Assembly (NCBI RefSeq): GCF_012927045.1
Contig: NZ_JABBFW010000001.1
Span: forward strand, 496,001-560,000
DNA: 64,000 nucleotides
From: Azohydromonas caseinilytica
GTDB lineage: Bacteria > Pseudomonadota > Gammaproteobacteria > Burkholderiales > Burkholderiaceae_C
Direction of reading: 5' to 3'
Every line of letters begins with the position of its first letter. Within the stretch, counting starts at the first letter, position 1. A program made the translations under genes and the position numbers. The notes beneath the pieces are model-generated. The model saw nothing but the letters and a program-made list of their open reading frames with translations. It was not told the DNA's origin and did not search any database. Below, in pieces: positions 19,108-27,704 of the stretch.

Positions 19108-20232
19108 TTACTGCGGCAGCGGCGCCAGGGTGCAGCCCCGGGCGGCGGCGTTGCAGGGGCGCGAGCCCGAGGGCGCCAGCCAGCCCGCGCGCGTCATGGT
19201 GTCCGTCACCACCCGCGCCAGCAGCTGGTAGCCGTAGGGCGTGGGGTGCACCTCGTCGGCGAACCAGTATTTCGACACGTCGGCGGCCACGGTCGTGGCC
19301 GGGCTGCACAACAGCACGGTGGGCAGCGCCGGGTCGCACGCCGGTGTCGTGGCATTGCCCAGGCCGTACTTCGCCGGGTCCAGCTTCTGAAGCTCGCTGG
19401 CCGAGAAGGCGTCCACCAGCAGCACGCGCGGGTCGCCGGAAAACGCGTTGAGCAGCGGCACGTTGAACGCCAGAGAGAGCTGGGTCAGCTGCTGGGCAAA
19501 CTGCGCGCGCCGTTCGACCGGCTGCGTCGCCACCAGGGGCGAGACGCCAATGTCGGGCAGCAGCACCAGCACCACGCGCTGCGCGCCCTTGGCCAGGATC
19601 TGGTCTCGGACCAGGGCCACCAGCTCGGCACCGGCCGTTTGCACGGCAGCGCCCACTTGCGCCGGGGCCCGCTCGACCAGCGACCTGAAGATGTCGTTGC
19701 CGCCGGCCAGCACCGTGACCAGGTCGGTGGTGGAGAAGCTGCCGCCCGAGAGCGCCAGATGGCGGGCGATCTGGTCTTTCACCGGCTGGGTCAGTGCTCC
19801 AAGCTGACCCTGGGGATCGGGCAGCAGCGCAGCGTTGCCCGGCCCTACGCGGTTCGTCACCCGCGCCCCGCCCTGCGCGTAGTTGGTGCAGTTCACGTGG
19901 TCCGTCACTGGCGCGGCCAACACGGCAAAGTCTCCCGATGACTGCAGCCCGGTGCGCGCCGCACAGGGCGCCGACAAGGCCAGCTCGCGCGCGAGCTGCT
20001 CGGTCCAGTTGGTGCCGCCCTGCGGACTGTTGACAGTGAACTGGCCGCCGCCGAAGCGCTGCTGCACGCCCGGCGTGCGGTAGCTGCCCACGTCGCTGAG
20101 GCTGTCGCCGAAGCTCACCATCCGCGCGTACCTGGGCGCGGCCGGCGTGTCGTCGCCGCCGCCGCAGGCCGCGAGCAGCCCCGCGGCCACCGCCAGCGCC
20201 ATGGCGCTCCTGAGCGCTTGCTTCATGCCCAT
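19108..20232 (-). CDS. SGNH/GDSL-family lipoprotein hydrolase
   Basis: A 374-residue secreted esterase/lipase-like protein. It has a lipoprotein signal ending LLAACGGG (lipobox cysteine), so it should be lipid-anchored. SGNH blocks are present: block I FGDSLSDVGSY (nucleophile serine), block III GGNDIF (asparagine), and block V DEVHPTPYGY (Asp and His of the triad). A GGAGGAG site precedes the ATG at 20230-20232; another ATG two codons on is possible. It is divergent from radA. Natural substrate unknown; lipid or polyester esters are typical for this clan. Confidence 0.9.
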   Translation of the reverse strand: MGMKQALRSAMALAVAAGLLAACGGGDDTPAAPRYARMVSFGDSLSDVGSYRTPGVQQRFGGGQFTVNSPQGGTNWTEQLARELALSAPCAARTGLQSSGDFAVLAAPVTDHVNCTNYAQGGARVTNRVGPGNAALLPDPQGQLGALTQPVKDQIARHLALSGGSFSTTDLVTVLAGGNDIFRSLVERAPAQVGAAVQTAGAELVALVRDQILAKGAQRVVLVLLPDIGVSPLVATQPVERRAQFAQQLTQLSLAFNVPLLNAFSGDPRVLLVDAFSASELQKLDPAKYGLGNATTPACDPALPTVLLCSPATTVAADVSKYWFADEVHPTPYGYQLLARVVTDTMTRAGWLAPSGSRPCNAAARGCTLAPLPQ

Positions 20233-20370
20233 GCCGAATCTCCTCCAGGGTGGAAAGCGGCCAGTGTGCCGAGGCCGCCCCGGGCCGCGCCACCGGCTTT
20301 GCCTGGGTTGCGCAGCGCCGCGCCTTGGCCGGGCACCGGCGCGGGCATGGGCGAGCCCGGACAATGGCGC

Positions 20371-21738
20371 ATGGCAAAAGACAAGAGCATCTACACCTGC
20401 AGCGAATGCGGCGGCACCAGCCCCAAGTGGCTCGGCCGCTGCCCGGCCTGCGGCGCCTGGAACACGCTGGTGGAAGGTCCGGCGGAAGGCAACAGCGGTG
20501 CCTCCAAGAACCGCTTCCAGGCCCTGGCCAAGAGCCAGCCGGTGGCCACGCTCAGCCAGATCGAGGCCGCCGACGTGGCGCGCACGCCCACGGGCCTTGA
20601 GGAGCTGGACCGGGTGCTGGGCGGCGGCATCGTCAGCGGCGGCGTGGTGCTCATCGGCGGCGACCCGGGCATCGGCAAGTCCACGCTGCTGCTGCAGGCC
20701 GTGGACGCGCTCTCGCAGCAGATGCCCGTGCTCTACGTCACCGGCGAGGAGTCCGGCGCGCAGGTGGCGCTGCGCGCGCGGCGGCTGGGGCTGGAGGGGG
20801 CGCGCGTGCGCGTGCTGGCCGAGATCAACCTGGAGAAGATCCTGGCCACCATCGAGACCGAGCGGCCGGCGTTCTGCGTCATCGACTCGATCCAGACCGT
20901 GTATTCCGAACAGCTCACCTCCGCGCCGGGCTCGGTGGCGCAGGTGCGCGAGTGCGCGGCGCACCTCACCCGCACCGCCAAGGGCGGCGGCACCAGCATC
21001 GTGCTGGTGGGCCATGTCACCAAGGAAGGCGCCCTGGCCGGCCCGCGCGTGCTGGAGCACATGGTGGACACGGTGCTGTACTTCGAGGGCGACACCCACT
21101 CCAGCTTCCGGCTGGTGCGCGCCATCAAGAACCGCTTCGGCGCGGTCAACGAGATCGGCGTCTTCGCCATGACGGAGCGCGGCCTCAAGGGCGTGGCCAA
21201 CCCCAGCGCCATCTTCCTGTCCACCCATGGCGAGCCGGTGCCGGGCTCGTGCGTGCTGGTGACGCTGGAGGGCACGCGCCCGCTGCTGGTGGAGGTGCAG
21301 GCGCTGGTGGATGCCGGCGGCCCCAGCCCGCGGCGGCTGTCGGTGGGCCTGGAGCGCGACCGGCTGGCCATGCTGCTGGCGGTGCTGCACCGGCACGCGG
21401 GCGTGTCCTGCATGGACCAGGACGTGTTCGTCAACGCCGTGGGCGGCGTGCGCATCACCGAACCGGCGGCGGACCTGGCGGTGCTGCTGTCCATCCACAG
21501 CAGCCTGCGCGGCAAGCCGCTGCCGCGGGGCTTCATCGCCTTCGGCGAAGTGGGCCTGGCCGGCGAGGTGCGCCCGGCGCCGCGCGGCCAGGAGCGGCTC
21601 AAGGAGGCGGCCAAGCTGGGCTTCAGCGTGGCGGTGGTGCCGCGCGCCAACCTGCCCAAGAAGCCCATCGAGGGCCTGACCATCCATCCGGTGGAGCGCA
21701 TCGAGGAAGCGATCCAGGTGCTGCGCGGGCTGGACTGA
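20371..21738 (+). CDS. radA: DNA repair protein RadA
   Basis: A 455-residue RecA-like ATPase that drives branch migration during recombinational repair. It has an N-terminal C4 zinc finger (CSECGGTSPKWLGRCPACG), Walker A GGDPGIGKST, the RadA-specific KNRFG motif (AIKNRFGAVNE) and a C-terminal Lon-protease-like domain (LPRGFIAFGEVGLAGEVR). I chose the ATG at 20371 because it places the zinc finger at the N-terminus as in the family. The following small membrane protein gene starts 27 bp after its stop. Confidence 0.97.
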   Translation: MAKDKSIYTCSECGGTSPKWLGRCPACGAWNTLVEGPAEGNSGASKNRFQALAKSQPVATLSQIEAADVARTPTGLEELDRVLGGGIVSGGVVLIGGDPGIGKSTLLLQAVDALSQQMPVLYVTGEESGAQVALRARRLGLEGARVRVLAEINLEKILATIETERPAFCVIDSIQTVYSEQLTSAPGSVAQVRECAAHLTRTAKGGGTSIVLVGHVTKEGALAGPRVLEHMVDTVLYFEGDTHSSFRLVRAIKNRFGAVNEIGVFAMTERGLKGVANPSAIFLSTHGEPVPGSCVLVTLEGTRPLLVEVQALVDAGGPSPRRLSVGLERDRLAMLLAVLHRHAGVSCMDQDVFVNAVGGVRITEPAADLAVLLSIHSSLRGKPLPRGFIAFGEVGLAGEVRPAPRGQERLKEAAKLGFSVAVVPRANLPKKPIEGLTIHPVERIEEAIQVLRGLD

Positions 21739-21765
21739 ACGACAAGCAGAAAGAAGGGGAAGACG

Positions 21766-22164
21766 ATGAATCCGTGGATCGGATGGGTGCTGGCGCTGGG
21801 CGTGTTGGCGCTGGGCTATGTGCAGTACGGCTGGCGCGGCGCGGTGCTGGGGCTGACGCTGGTGGTGTTCTGGCTGGTGCTGCAGTTCAACCGGACGGTG
21901 AAGGTGATGCGCAACGCCAACCAGTTCCCGGTGGGTTACGTGGAGAGCGCGGTGATGCTCAACGCCAAGCTCAAGCCGGGCATGCGCATGCTCGACATCG
22001 TGACGCTCACGCGCAGTCTGGGCCAGCGCCTGGAGGGCGGTGACGGCGCGCCGGGGGCCGAGTGCTGGCGCTGGCGCGACGCCGGCGGAGCCGGCGTCGA
22101 GGTGCAGATGCGCCGCGGCCGCTGCGTGCGCTGGACGCTCACGCGCGAAGCCGACGTGGCGTAG
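21766..22164 (+). CDS. Conserved hypothetical membrane protein (132 aa)
   Basis: A 132-residue protein with a hydrophobic N-terminal third that holds one or two membrane segments (WIGWVLALGVLALGYVQY and VLGLTLVVFWLVLQF). A basic turn follows (RTVKVMRNANQF), then a soluble C-terminal domain ending in WRDAGGAGVEVQMRRGRC. A ribosome binding site precedes the ATG. Similar short proteins occur next to radA in related bacteria as far as I recall, with no known role. Its position 27 bp after radA suggests cotranscription. Confidence 0.7.
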   Translation: MNPWIGWVLALGVLALGYVQYGWRGAVLGLTLVVFWLVLQFNRTVKVMRNANQFPVGYVESAVMLNAKLKPGMRMLDIVTLTRSLGQRLEGGDGAPGAECWRWRDAGGAGVEVQMRRGRCVRWTLTREADVA

Positions 22165-22269
22165 TACCGGCACCGCGCACGCTGGATCTGCGCCACGCGG
22201 CCGGCCGGGTGCGGGCCGCCTCGTAGAATCTTGCGTTTTTCGTCACACCAAATTCCTTCGGAGTCCACG

Positions 22270-23193
22270 ATGTCCATGCACGACCGCGACGGCAAGATCT
22301 GGATGGACGGCGAGCTCGTCGACTGGCGCGACGCCAAGATCCATGTCCTGACCCACACGCTGCACTACGGCTGCGGCGCCTTCGAGGGCGTGCGCGCCTA
22401 CAACACGGTCAACGGCACGGCCATCTTCCGCCTGCGCGAGCACACCGAGCGGCTGTTCAACAGCGCCAAGATCCTGCGCATGAAGATTCCCTTCTCGATC
22501 GAGCAGGTCGAGGAGGCGCAGCTCGAGGTGGTGCGCGCCAACAAGCTGGAGAGCTGCTATCTGCGCCCGCTGGTGTGGATCGGCTCGGAGAAGCTGGGCG
22601 TGAGCCCCAAGGGCAACCAGATCCACGTGATGGTGGCGGCCTGGGCCTGGGGTGCGTACCTGGGCGAGGAAGGCCTCAAGCGCGGCATCCGCGTCAAGAC
22701 CAGCAGCTACACGCGCCACCACGTCAACATCACGATGACGCAGGCCAAGGCGGTGAGCAACTACAGCAACTCGATCCTGGCCAACATGGAAGCCACGGAC
22801 GACGGCTACGACGAGGCGCTGCTGCTGGACTCGGCGGGCTTCGTCAGCGAGGGCGCGGGCGAGAACATCTTCGTGATCAAGAACGGCGTGGTGTACACGC
22901 CCGACCTTTCCGCCGGCGCGCTCAACGGCATCACGCGCAACACCATCTTCGCCATCTGCCAGGACCTGGGCCTGAAGCTGGTGGAGAAGCGCATCACGCG
23001 CGACGAGGTCTACATCGCCGACGAGGCCTTCTTCACCGGCACCGCCGCCGAAGTGACGCCCATCCGCGAGCTCGACCGCATCGAGATCGGCCGCGGCAGC
23101 CGCGGTCCCATCACCGAGAAGATCCAGGCCGCGTTCTTCGACATCGTCAACGGCCGCAACGCCAAGTACGCCGAGTGGCTGACCAAGGTCTGA
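22270..23193 (+). CDS. ilvE: Branched-chain amino acid aminotransferase
   Basis: A 307-residue fold-type IV PLP aminotransferase for the last step of valine, leucine and isoleucine synthesis. It begins MSMHDRDGKIWMDGELVDW. It has the family block THTLHYGCGAFEGVRAY, the PLP lysine in MTQAKAVSNYSNS (Lys160) and the phosphate-binding region EGAGENIFVIKNG followed by LNGITRNTI. The ATG at 22270 follows a weak CGGAG site. The zf-CHCC gene follows after 16 bp, an arrangement frequent in Burkholderiales. Confidence 0.97.
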   Translation: MSMHDRDGKIWMDGELVDWRDAKIHVLTHTLHYGCGAFEGVRAYNTVNGTAIFRLREHTERLFNSAKILRMKIPFSIEQVEEAQLEVVRANKLESCYLRPLVWIGSEKLGVSPKGNQIHVMVAAWAWGAYLGEEGLKRGIRVKTSSYTRHHVNITMTQAKAVSNYSNSILANMEATDDGYDEALLLDSAGFVSEGAGENIFVIKNGVVYTPDLSAGALNGITRNTIFAICQDLGLKLVEKRITRDEVYIADEAFFTGTAAEVTPIRELDRIEIGRGSRGPITEKIQAAFFDIVNGRNAKYAEWLTKV

Positions 23194-23209
23194 GTTGAAG
23201 GAGAGCGTG

Positions 23210-23419
23210 ATGAGCACCGAAGCCAAATCCGTCGTTGAAGTCAGCGCGTCCGAGCTGCAGGGCCCGGGCGTGGTGTTCTGCCCGAACCCGAAGATGCCGC
23301 TGTGGAGCAACCACCCGCGCGTCTTCATCGACGTGGCCACCACGGGCGAGGGCTGGTGCCCGTACTGCGGCACCCACTACCGCCTCAAGGCCGGCGAGAA
23401 GGTGTCGGCCCATCACTGA
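23210..23419 (+). CDS. zf-CHCC zinc-finger domain protein (69 aa)
   Basis: A 69-residue protein of the zf-CHCC family, related to a subunit-associated domain of mitochondrial complex I. The zinc ligands are visible in order: VVFCPNP (Cys), SNHPRVFID (His), then GWCPYCGTHY (two Cys). The ATG at 23210 follows AAGGAGA. It lies 16 bp after ilvE and is closed by a strong terminator. Precise function unknown. Confidence 0.88.
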   Translation: MSTEAKSVVEVSASELQGPGVVFCPNPKMPLWSNHPRVFIDVATTGEGWCPYCGTHYRLKAGEKVSAHH

Positions 23420-23455
23420 CGCCGCCCGGGCGCCCTTGGGCGCCGAAGCCGCACA

Positions 23456-23478
23456 GCCGCCCGCGGGGCGGCTTTTTT
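23456..23478 (+). terminator. Rho-independent terminator after ilvE-zf-CHCC
   Basis: Stem GCCGCCC (23456-23462) and GGGCGGC (23466-23472) with a three-base loop, followed by six T residues. It is a textbook intrinsic terminator on the plus strand. Confidence 0.9.
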
Positions 23479-23566
23479 GCGCCCGCCACCCGCGGCGCGG
23501 CGCGGGGTCTTCGCCGGCGGGCGCCGCGGGGCGGGTCCCTACAATCCGGCCCAAGGATCATCTGCC

Positions 23567-24451
23567 ATGCCCCGCGATCAGGAATTCATTCTCACCCTCG
23601 CCTGCCAGGACCAGCCCGGCATCGTTCATGCCGTCTCGGGTCTGCTGTACCAGGCGGGCTGCAACATCATCGACTCCCAGCAGTTCGGCGACGTGGGCGC
23701 CGAGGACGCCACGGGGCTGTTCTTCATGCGCGTGCATTTCGAGGCGCCAGCGCACCTGGCGGACGCCGCGACGCTGGACCGGCTGCTGGGCAACATGCGC
23801 CAGCAGTTCCGCATGGAGGCGCACCTGCACGCCGTGACGGCGCGGCCGCGGCTGCTGCTGATGGTCAGCAAGTTTGGTCACTGCCTCAACGACCTGCTGT
23901 TCCGCTGGCGCAGCGGCCAGCTGGCGGTGGACATCCCGGCCATCGTCTCCAACCACCCGGACTTCGCCGAGCTGGCCGGCAGCTACGGCATTCCCTTCCA
24001 CCACCTGCCGCTGGCCACCGGCGCGGGCGCCGAAGCCAAGCGTGCGCAGGAGCGCGAGATCGAGGCGCTGATCGAGCGCGAGCGCATCGACCTGGTGGTG
24101 CTGGCGCGCTACATGCAGATCCTCAGCCCCGAGTTCTGCCAGGTGCTGCACGGCCGCGCCATCAACATCCACCACAGCTTCCTGCCCAGCTTCAAGGGCG
24201 CGCGCCCCTACGCGCAGGCGCATGCGCGCGGCGTCAAGCTCATCGGCGCCACGGCCCACTACGTGACGGCCGACCTCGACGAGGGCCCGATCATCGAGCA
24301 GGACGTCGAGCGCGTGGACCACGCGCTCTCCGCCGAAGACCTCACGGCCGTGGGCCGCGACGTCGAATGCGTGGTGCTGGCGCGCGCGGTGCGCTGGCAC
24401 GTCGAGCACCGCGTGCTCATGAACGGGCACAAGACGGTGGTGTTCCGCTGA
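23567..24451 (+). CDS. purU: Formyltetrahydrofolate deformylase
   Basis: A 294-residue enzyme that hydrolyses 10-formyl-THF to formate and THF, balancing one-carbon pools. An N-terminal ACT domain (ILTLACQDQPGIVHAVSGLL) is followed by a formyltransferase-like hydrolase domain. That domain contains VSKFGHCLNDLL, ARYMQILSPEFC and the catalytic INIHHSFLPSFKGARPY (His). A downstream ATAHYVTADLDEGPIIEQDV block also matches. The ATG at 23567 gives the expected N-terminus. The short downstream genes may share its transcript. Confidence 0.96.
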   Translation: MPRDQEFILTLACQDQPGIVHAVSGLLYQAGCNIIDSQQFGDVGAEDATGLFFMRVHFEAPAHLADAATLDRLLGNMRQQFRMEAHLHAVTARPRLLLMVSKFGHCLNDLLFRWRSGQLAVDIPAIVSNHPDFAELAGSYGIPFHHLPLATGAGAEAKRAQEREIEALIERERIDLVVLARYMQILSPEFCQVLHGRAINIHHSFLPSFKGARPYAQAHARGVKLIGATAHYVTADLDEGPIIEQDVERVDHALSAEDLTAVGRDVECVVLARAVRWHVEHRVLMNGHKTVVFR

Positions 24452-24475
24452 CGAGTTGCAAGGAAGGAGCCGGCC

Positions 24476-24925
24476 ATGGCGCGTCCCAAGTCCCAGACCG
24501 CCGCGCTCATGGCCTCGCCCGAGGAGATCGAGGCCGAGTTCTACGAGGCGCTGCAGCGCGGCGACATTGAACGGCTGATGGCGGTGTGGGGTGACGACGA
24601 CGAGGTGTTCTGCGTGCATCCCGGCGGCCCGCGCGTGGTGGGCCCGGCGGCGGTGCGCGCCACCTTCGAGGCCATTTTCGCCAACGGCCCGGTGCGGGTG
24701 CGGCCCGAGCAGGTGCGGCGCGTGCAGGGCCCGGGCTGCGCGGTGCACAACCTCCTGGAGCGCGTGGAGCTGCTCAGTGACGAAGGTCCCTTGACCGCAT
24801 GGGTGATGGCCACCAACGTCTACGTGAAGGGGCCCCAGGGTTGGCGCCTGGTGGCGCATCATGCCAGCGGAGGCTCACGCGAAGAGCCTCCCGAGATCTC
24901 CGAAGTTCCTTCCATCCTGCACTGA
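24476..24925 (+). CDS. SnoaL/NTF2-like protein
   Basis: A 149-residue protein with the cone-shaped NTF2/SnoaL fold pattern. It begins with a helical region (EEIEAEFYEALQRGDIERLMAVWG) followed by beta strands (VFCVHPGGPRVVG, AWVMATNVYVK, GWRLVAHHAS). Proteins of this type (DUF4440/SnoaL-like) are small ligand-binding or isomerase-like domains. No signal peptide. It starts 24 bp after purU and ends five bases before the YheT gene, so the three are probably one operon. Confidence 0.82.
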   Translation: MARPKSQTAALMASPEEIEAEFYEALQRGDIERLMAVWGDDDEVFCVHPGGPRVVGPAAVRATFEAIFANGPVRVRPEQVRRVQGPGCAVHNLLERVELLSDEGPLTAWVMATNVYVKGPQGWRLVAHHASGGSREEPPEISEVPSILH

Positions 24926-24930
24926 CCGAG

Positions 24931-25896
24931 ATGGACTACAGCGCTCCGTACTGGCTGCCTGGCGGTAACTTGCAGACCATCTGGCCGGCGCTCTTCTCGC
25001 GCCGCTTCGAGGGCCCGGCTCCGGACTACCGACGCGAGCGCTGGCGCACGCCCGACGGCGACTTCATCGACGTGGACTTCCAGCAGGGTCCCACCGGCGG
25101 CGCGCCGCTGCTGGTGCTGTTCCATGGCCTGGAGGGCTCCTCGCGCAGCCACTATGCGCAGGCCTTCGCCGCCACTGCGCGGGCGCTGGGCTGGAGCTAC
25201 GCGGTGCCGCATTTCCGCGGCTGCTCCGGCGAGATCAACCTCGCGCCGCGCGCCTACCACTCGGGCGACCATGTCGAGGTCGGCTGGATGCTGCAACGCC
25301 TGCGCGAGCGCCATGGCCGGCCGCTGATGGCGGTGGGCGTGTCGCTGGGCGGCAACGCGCTGCTGCGCTGGGCCGAAGAAAGCGGGATCAGCGCCGCGCG
25401 CACGGTGCAGTCGGTGGCGGCCATCAGCTCGCCGCTGGACCTCGTGGCCGGCGGGCGCCACATCGGCGAAGGCTTCAACCGGCTGGTCTACACGCGCATG
25501 TTCCTCAACACCATGAAGCCCAAGGCGCTGGCCAAGCTGGCGCAGCACCCGGGCCTGTTCGAGCGCGAGAAACTGCTGGCCGCGCGCACGCTCTACGAGT
25601 TCGACAACGTCTTCACCGCGCCGGTGCATGGTTTCAGGGACACCGAGGATTACTGGACGCGCGCCTCCGCCAAGCCGCATCTGCATTGCATCCGCGTGCC
25701 GGCGCTGGTAGTCAATGCCCGCAACGACCCCTTCATCCCGGCCTCCAGCCTGCCCACGCAGAAGGACGTGGGCGACTGGGTGACGCTGTGGCAGCCGCTG
25801 GACGGTGGCCATGTGGGCTTTCCGCATGGCGCGTGGCCGGGCCATGTGCTGACCCTGCCCAGCGCCGTCACGCGCTGGCTCAGCGCGCCACGCTGA
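24931..25896 (+). CDS. YheT-family alpha/beta hydrolase
   Basis: A 321-residue alpha/beta hydrolase of the YheT/ABHD1-3 group. It starts with the group signature YWLPGGNLQTIWPALFSR. It has the oxyanion block LVLFHGLEGSSRSHY, the nucleophile elbow GVSLGGNAL (Ser) and the C-terminal His in GGHVGFP. The acid lies near NARNDPF. Substrates are probably lipid esters. The ATG at 24931 is five bases after the preceding stop, which indicates tight coupling. Confidence 0.92.
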   Translation: MDYSAPYWLPGGNLQTIWPALFSRRFEGPAPDYRRERWRTPDGDFIDVDFQQGPTGGAPLLVLFHGLEGSSRSHYAQAFAATARALGWSYAVPHFRGCSGEINLAPRAYHSGDHVEVGWMLQRLRERHGRPLMAVGVSLGGNALLRWAEESGISAARTVQSVAAISSPLDLVAGGRHIGEGFNRLVYTRMFLNTMKPKALAKLAQHPGLFEREKLLAARTLYEFDNVFTAPVHGFRDTEDYWTRASAKPHLHCIRVPALVVNARNDPFIPASSLPTQKDVGDWVTLWQPLDGGHVGFPHGAWPGHVLTLPSAVTRWLSAPR

Positions 25897-25913
25897 ATAT
25901 TTCGAGGACCACC

Positions 25914-26483
25914 ATGGACGAGATCGTCAAGGCCGCGCTGCGCAAGTGGCCCGATGTGCCGCATGCCCGCGGCTGGCTGGGGCTGGATGCGCGCGGCCAC
26001 TGGTATCTGCGCGACGAGGCCACGCAGGCCGCCGGTCCCTTTCCGCAGTCGCGCGGCAGCCGCATCGAGCACGGGCCGCTGTGCGCCTTCATCGGACGCA
26101 ACTACCTGTGCGACACCGAGGGCGCCTGGTTCTTCCAGAACGGCCCGCAGCGCGTGTACGTCGAGCTGGAGGCCGCGCCCTGGGTGTGGCGGGTGGACGA
26201 GCGCTTCGAGCTCCAGGCCCACACCGGCGCGCCGGCGCAATGGCGCGGCGCCTGGCTCGATGAGCAGGGCCGCCTCTTCCTCGACACCAATCTGGGCCTG
26301 GGCTTGGTGCACACGCAGGACATGCTCCTGGCGGCGCAGGCGCTGGAACAGGGCCGCTGGACGCTCAACGGCGAGCTGCGCTTCGAGGAGCTGCCCGCCC
26401 GCTTCAATTACCGCCTGAGCCCAGCGGGGATCGTGGACCGCTGGGAGCAGGACGCCCGGCGCTCCGCGCCTCTCCGCGGCTGA
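25914..26483 (+). CDS. Conserved protein of unknown function (189 aa)
   Basis: A 189-residue protein starting MDEIVKAALRKWPDVPHARG, with several WxLDxRGxWYLRDE-like and beta-rich blocks (RIEHGPLCAFIGRNYLCD, GAWFFQNGPQRVYVEL). I recognise it as a Burkholderiales DUF that often sits after the YheT gene but cannot name the DUF number with certainty. It is soluble with no signal peptide. It starts 17 bp after the YheT stop with a GAGGA site and is closed by a bidirectional terminator. Probably the last gene of the purU-SnoaL-YheT group. Confidence 0.75.
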   Translation: MDEIVKAALRKWPDVPHARGWLGLDARGHWYLRDEATQAAGPFPQSRGSRIEHGPLCAFIGRNYLCDTEGAWFFQNGPQRVYVELEAAPWVWRVDERFELQAHTGAPAQWRGAWLDEQGRLFLDTNLGLGLVHTQDMLLAAQALEQGRWTLNGELRFEELPARFNYRLSPAGIVDRWEQDARRSAPLRG

Positions 26484-26500
26484 GCCTGCGGCGGGCAACA

Positions 26501-26526
26501 AAAAGCCGGCCCTCGGGCCGGCTTTT
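26501..26526. terminator. Bidirectional rho-independent terminator
   Basis: Stem AAAAGCCGGCCC and GGGCCGGCTTTT with a two-base loop. It is flanked by A residues on one side and T residues on the other, so it can stop both the plus-strand DUF gene and the minus-strand cytochrome gene that converge here. Confidence 0.9.
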
Positions 26527-26543
26527 GCATGGAGCGGACGCGC

Positions 26544-27404
26544 TTACTTGGAGGCGTTGACCATGTAGGTCACGACGGCCTTGATGTCGGCATCGGGGGC
26601 GGCGGAGCCGCCCTTGGGCGGCATCGCGCCCTTGCCCTTGATGGCATTGGCGGTCAGCGCATCGATGCCTTGGGCCACGCGCGGCGCCCAGGCCGCCTTG
26701 TCGCCCACCTTGGGCGCGCCGGCGACACCGGCGGCGTGGCAGGCCTGGCAGGTCTGGGTGTAGAGCGCCGGAGCGGCAGCGCCGGCCGCGGCAGCCGGCG
26801 CAGCGGCGGTCGTCGTGGCGGCAGCCGCGGGTGCGGCGGCAGGCGCCGCATCGGTCGGGGCAGCGGCAGTCGCGGCGCCGGCAGGGGCCTTGGGCTCCTC
26901 GAACTTCGCGCCGCCCTTGTTGGCCATGTAGACCACGGCACGGCCGATTTCCACTTCGCTGAACGCGCCGCCGCCCTGCGGCGGCATGGCGTTCTTGCCC
27001 TTGAGCGCCGAGGCCAGCAGGGCCTCGTAGCCGTTCTTGATGCGCGCGGCCCAGGCGCCTTCGTCGCCGAACTTGGGCGCGCCGGCGGCGCCGGTGCCAT
27101 GGCAGGCCGCGCACTGGGCCTGGAACACCTGCTCGCCGGTCTTGAGCGCGCCACCGCCGGCCACGGCCTGGCGGATCTCGACTGTGCCCACGGGCTGGAT
27201 GCGGCGGGCCACGGCCTCTTCGGCCATGAAGTCGGTGCCCGCGCCGGGCTTCTTGCCCGCGCCGACGTAGGTCACGAGCAGGATGATGCCGAGGATGGGG
27301 ATCAGGAACGCGAACAGCACAGCCCAGATCAACTGCTTCGGCGTCTTGATCGGACCGTCGTGCGGGGCTTCGTGGTCGGGAGTGTGGTGGCTGTTGCTGG
27401 TCAT
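26544..27404 (-). CDS. Membrane-anchored diheme cytochrome c (c5-like)
   Basis: A 286-residue protein with one N-terminal membrane anchor (about residues 24-48, LIWAVLFAFLIPILGIILLV). Two cytochrome c5-type domains follow, joined by an Ala/Pro/Thr-rich linker (about 174-212). Heme sites are CAACH (98-102) and CQACH (219-223). The Met ligands are in NAMPPQGG and GAMPPKGG. It should carry electrons in the periplasm, probably to terminal oxidases. The ATG at 27402-27404 has a GAGGA site. It converges on the DUF gene and is divergent from tRNA-Arg. Confidence 0.93.
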   Translation of the reverse strand: MTSNSHHTPDHEAPHDGPIKTPKQLIWAVLFAFLIPILGIILLVTYVGAGKKPGAGTDFMAEEAVARRIQPVGTVEIRQAVAGGGALKTGEQVFQAQCAACHGTGAAGAPKFGDEGAWAARIKNGYEALLASALKGKNAMPPQGGGAFSEVEIGRAVVYMANKGGAKFEEPKAPAGAATAAAPTDAAPAAAPAAAATTTAAAPAAAAGAAAPALYTQTCQACHAAGVAGAPKVGDKAAWAPRVAQGIDALTANAIKGKGAMPPKGGSAAPDADIKAVVTYMVNASK

Positions 27405-27628
27405 AGATCCTCGAAAGACTCCGGCTGCGGCCGGGAACGGCTGCGCGCGAGCGAGGCGCAAAACCTTGGAATTATATCGGCGCCCCCCCCCCGAGCCCCG
27501 GGAGTACCCTAGGGGCTTGCCTTGCGGCGCAGCTGCATCGCTGCGCCGTCCGGGATCGACGTGCCGCAGCCGTTTTTTGCGGCCCGCGCCGACGTCGCAC
27601 CGCGGGCAAGGCTACAATGGTGGTTTCG

Positions 27629-27704
27629 GCGCCTGTAGCTCAATGGATAGAGTACTGCCCTCCGAAGGCAGGGGTTGCTGGTTCGATCCCAGCCAGGCGC
27701 GCCA
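27629..27704 (+). tRNA. tRNA-Arg (anticodon CCG)
   Basis: A 76-nt cloverleaf including encoded CCA. The acceptor stem is GCGCCTG/CAGGCGC. The anticodon stem CTGCC/GGCAG encloses the loop CTCCGAA with anticodon CCG, and the T arm is GCTGG-TTCGATC-CCAGC. It is intact because the integrated island restores its 3' half. Its last 50 bases are the attachment site. Confidence 0.97.
27655..27704 (+). repeat. attL: left attachment site (50-bp direct repeat)
   Basis: The 50 bp from the anticodon stem to the CCA end of tRNA-Arg are identical to 46173-46222. Bases to the left (GAGTA versus AATTCC) differ at once, which defines the edge. tRNA 3' halves are the standard target of tyrosine integrases. Confidence 0.95.
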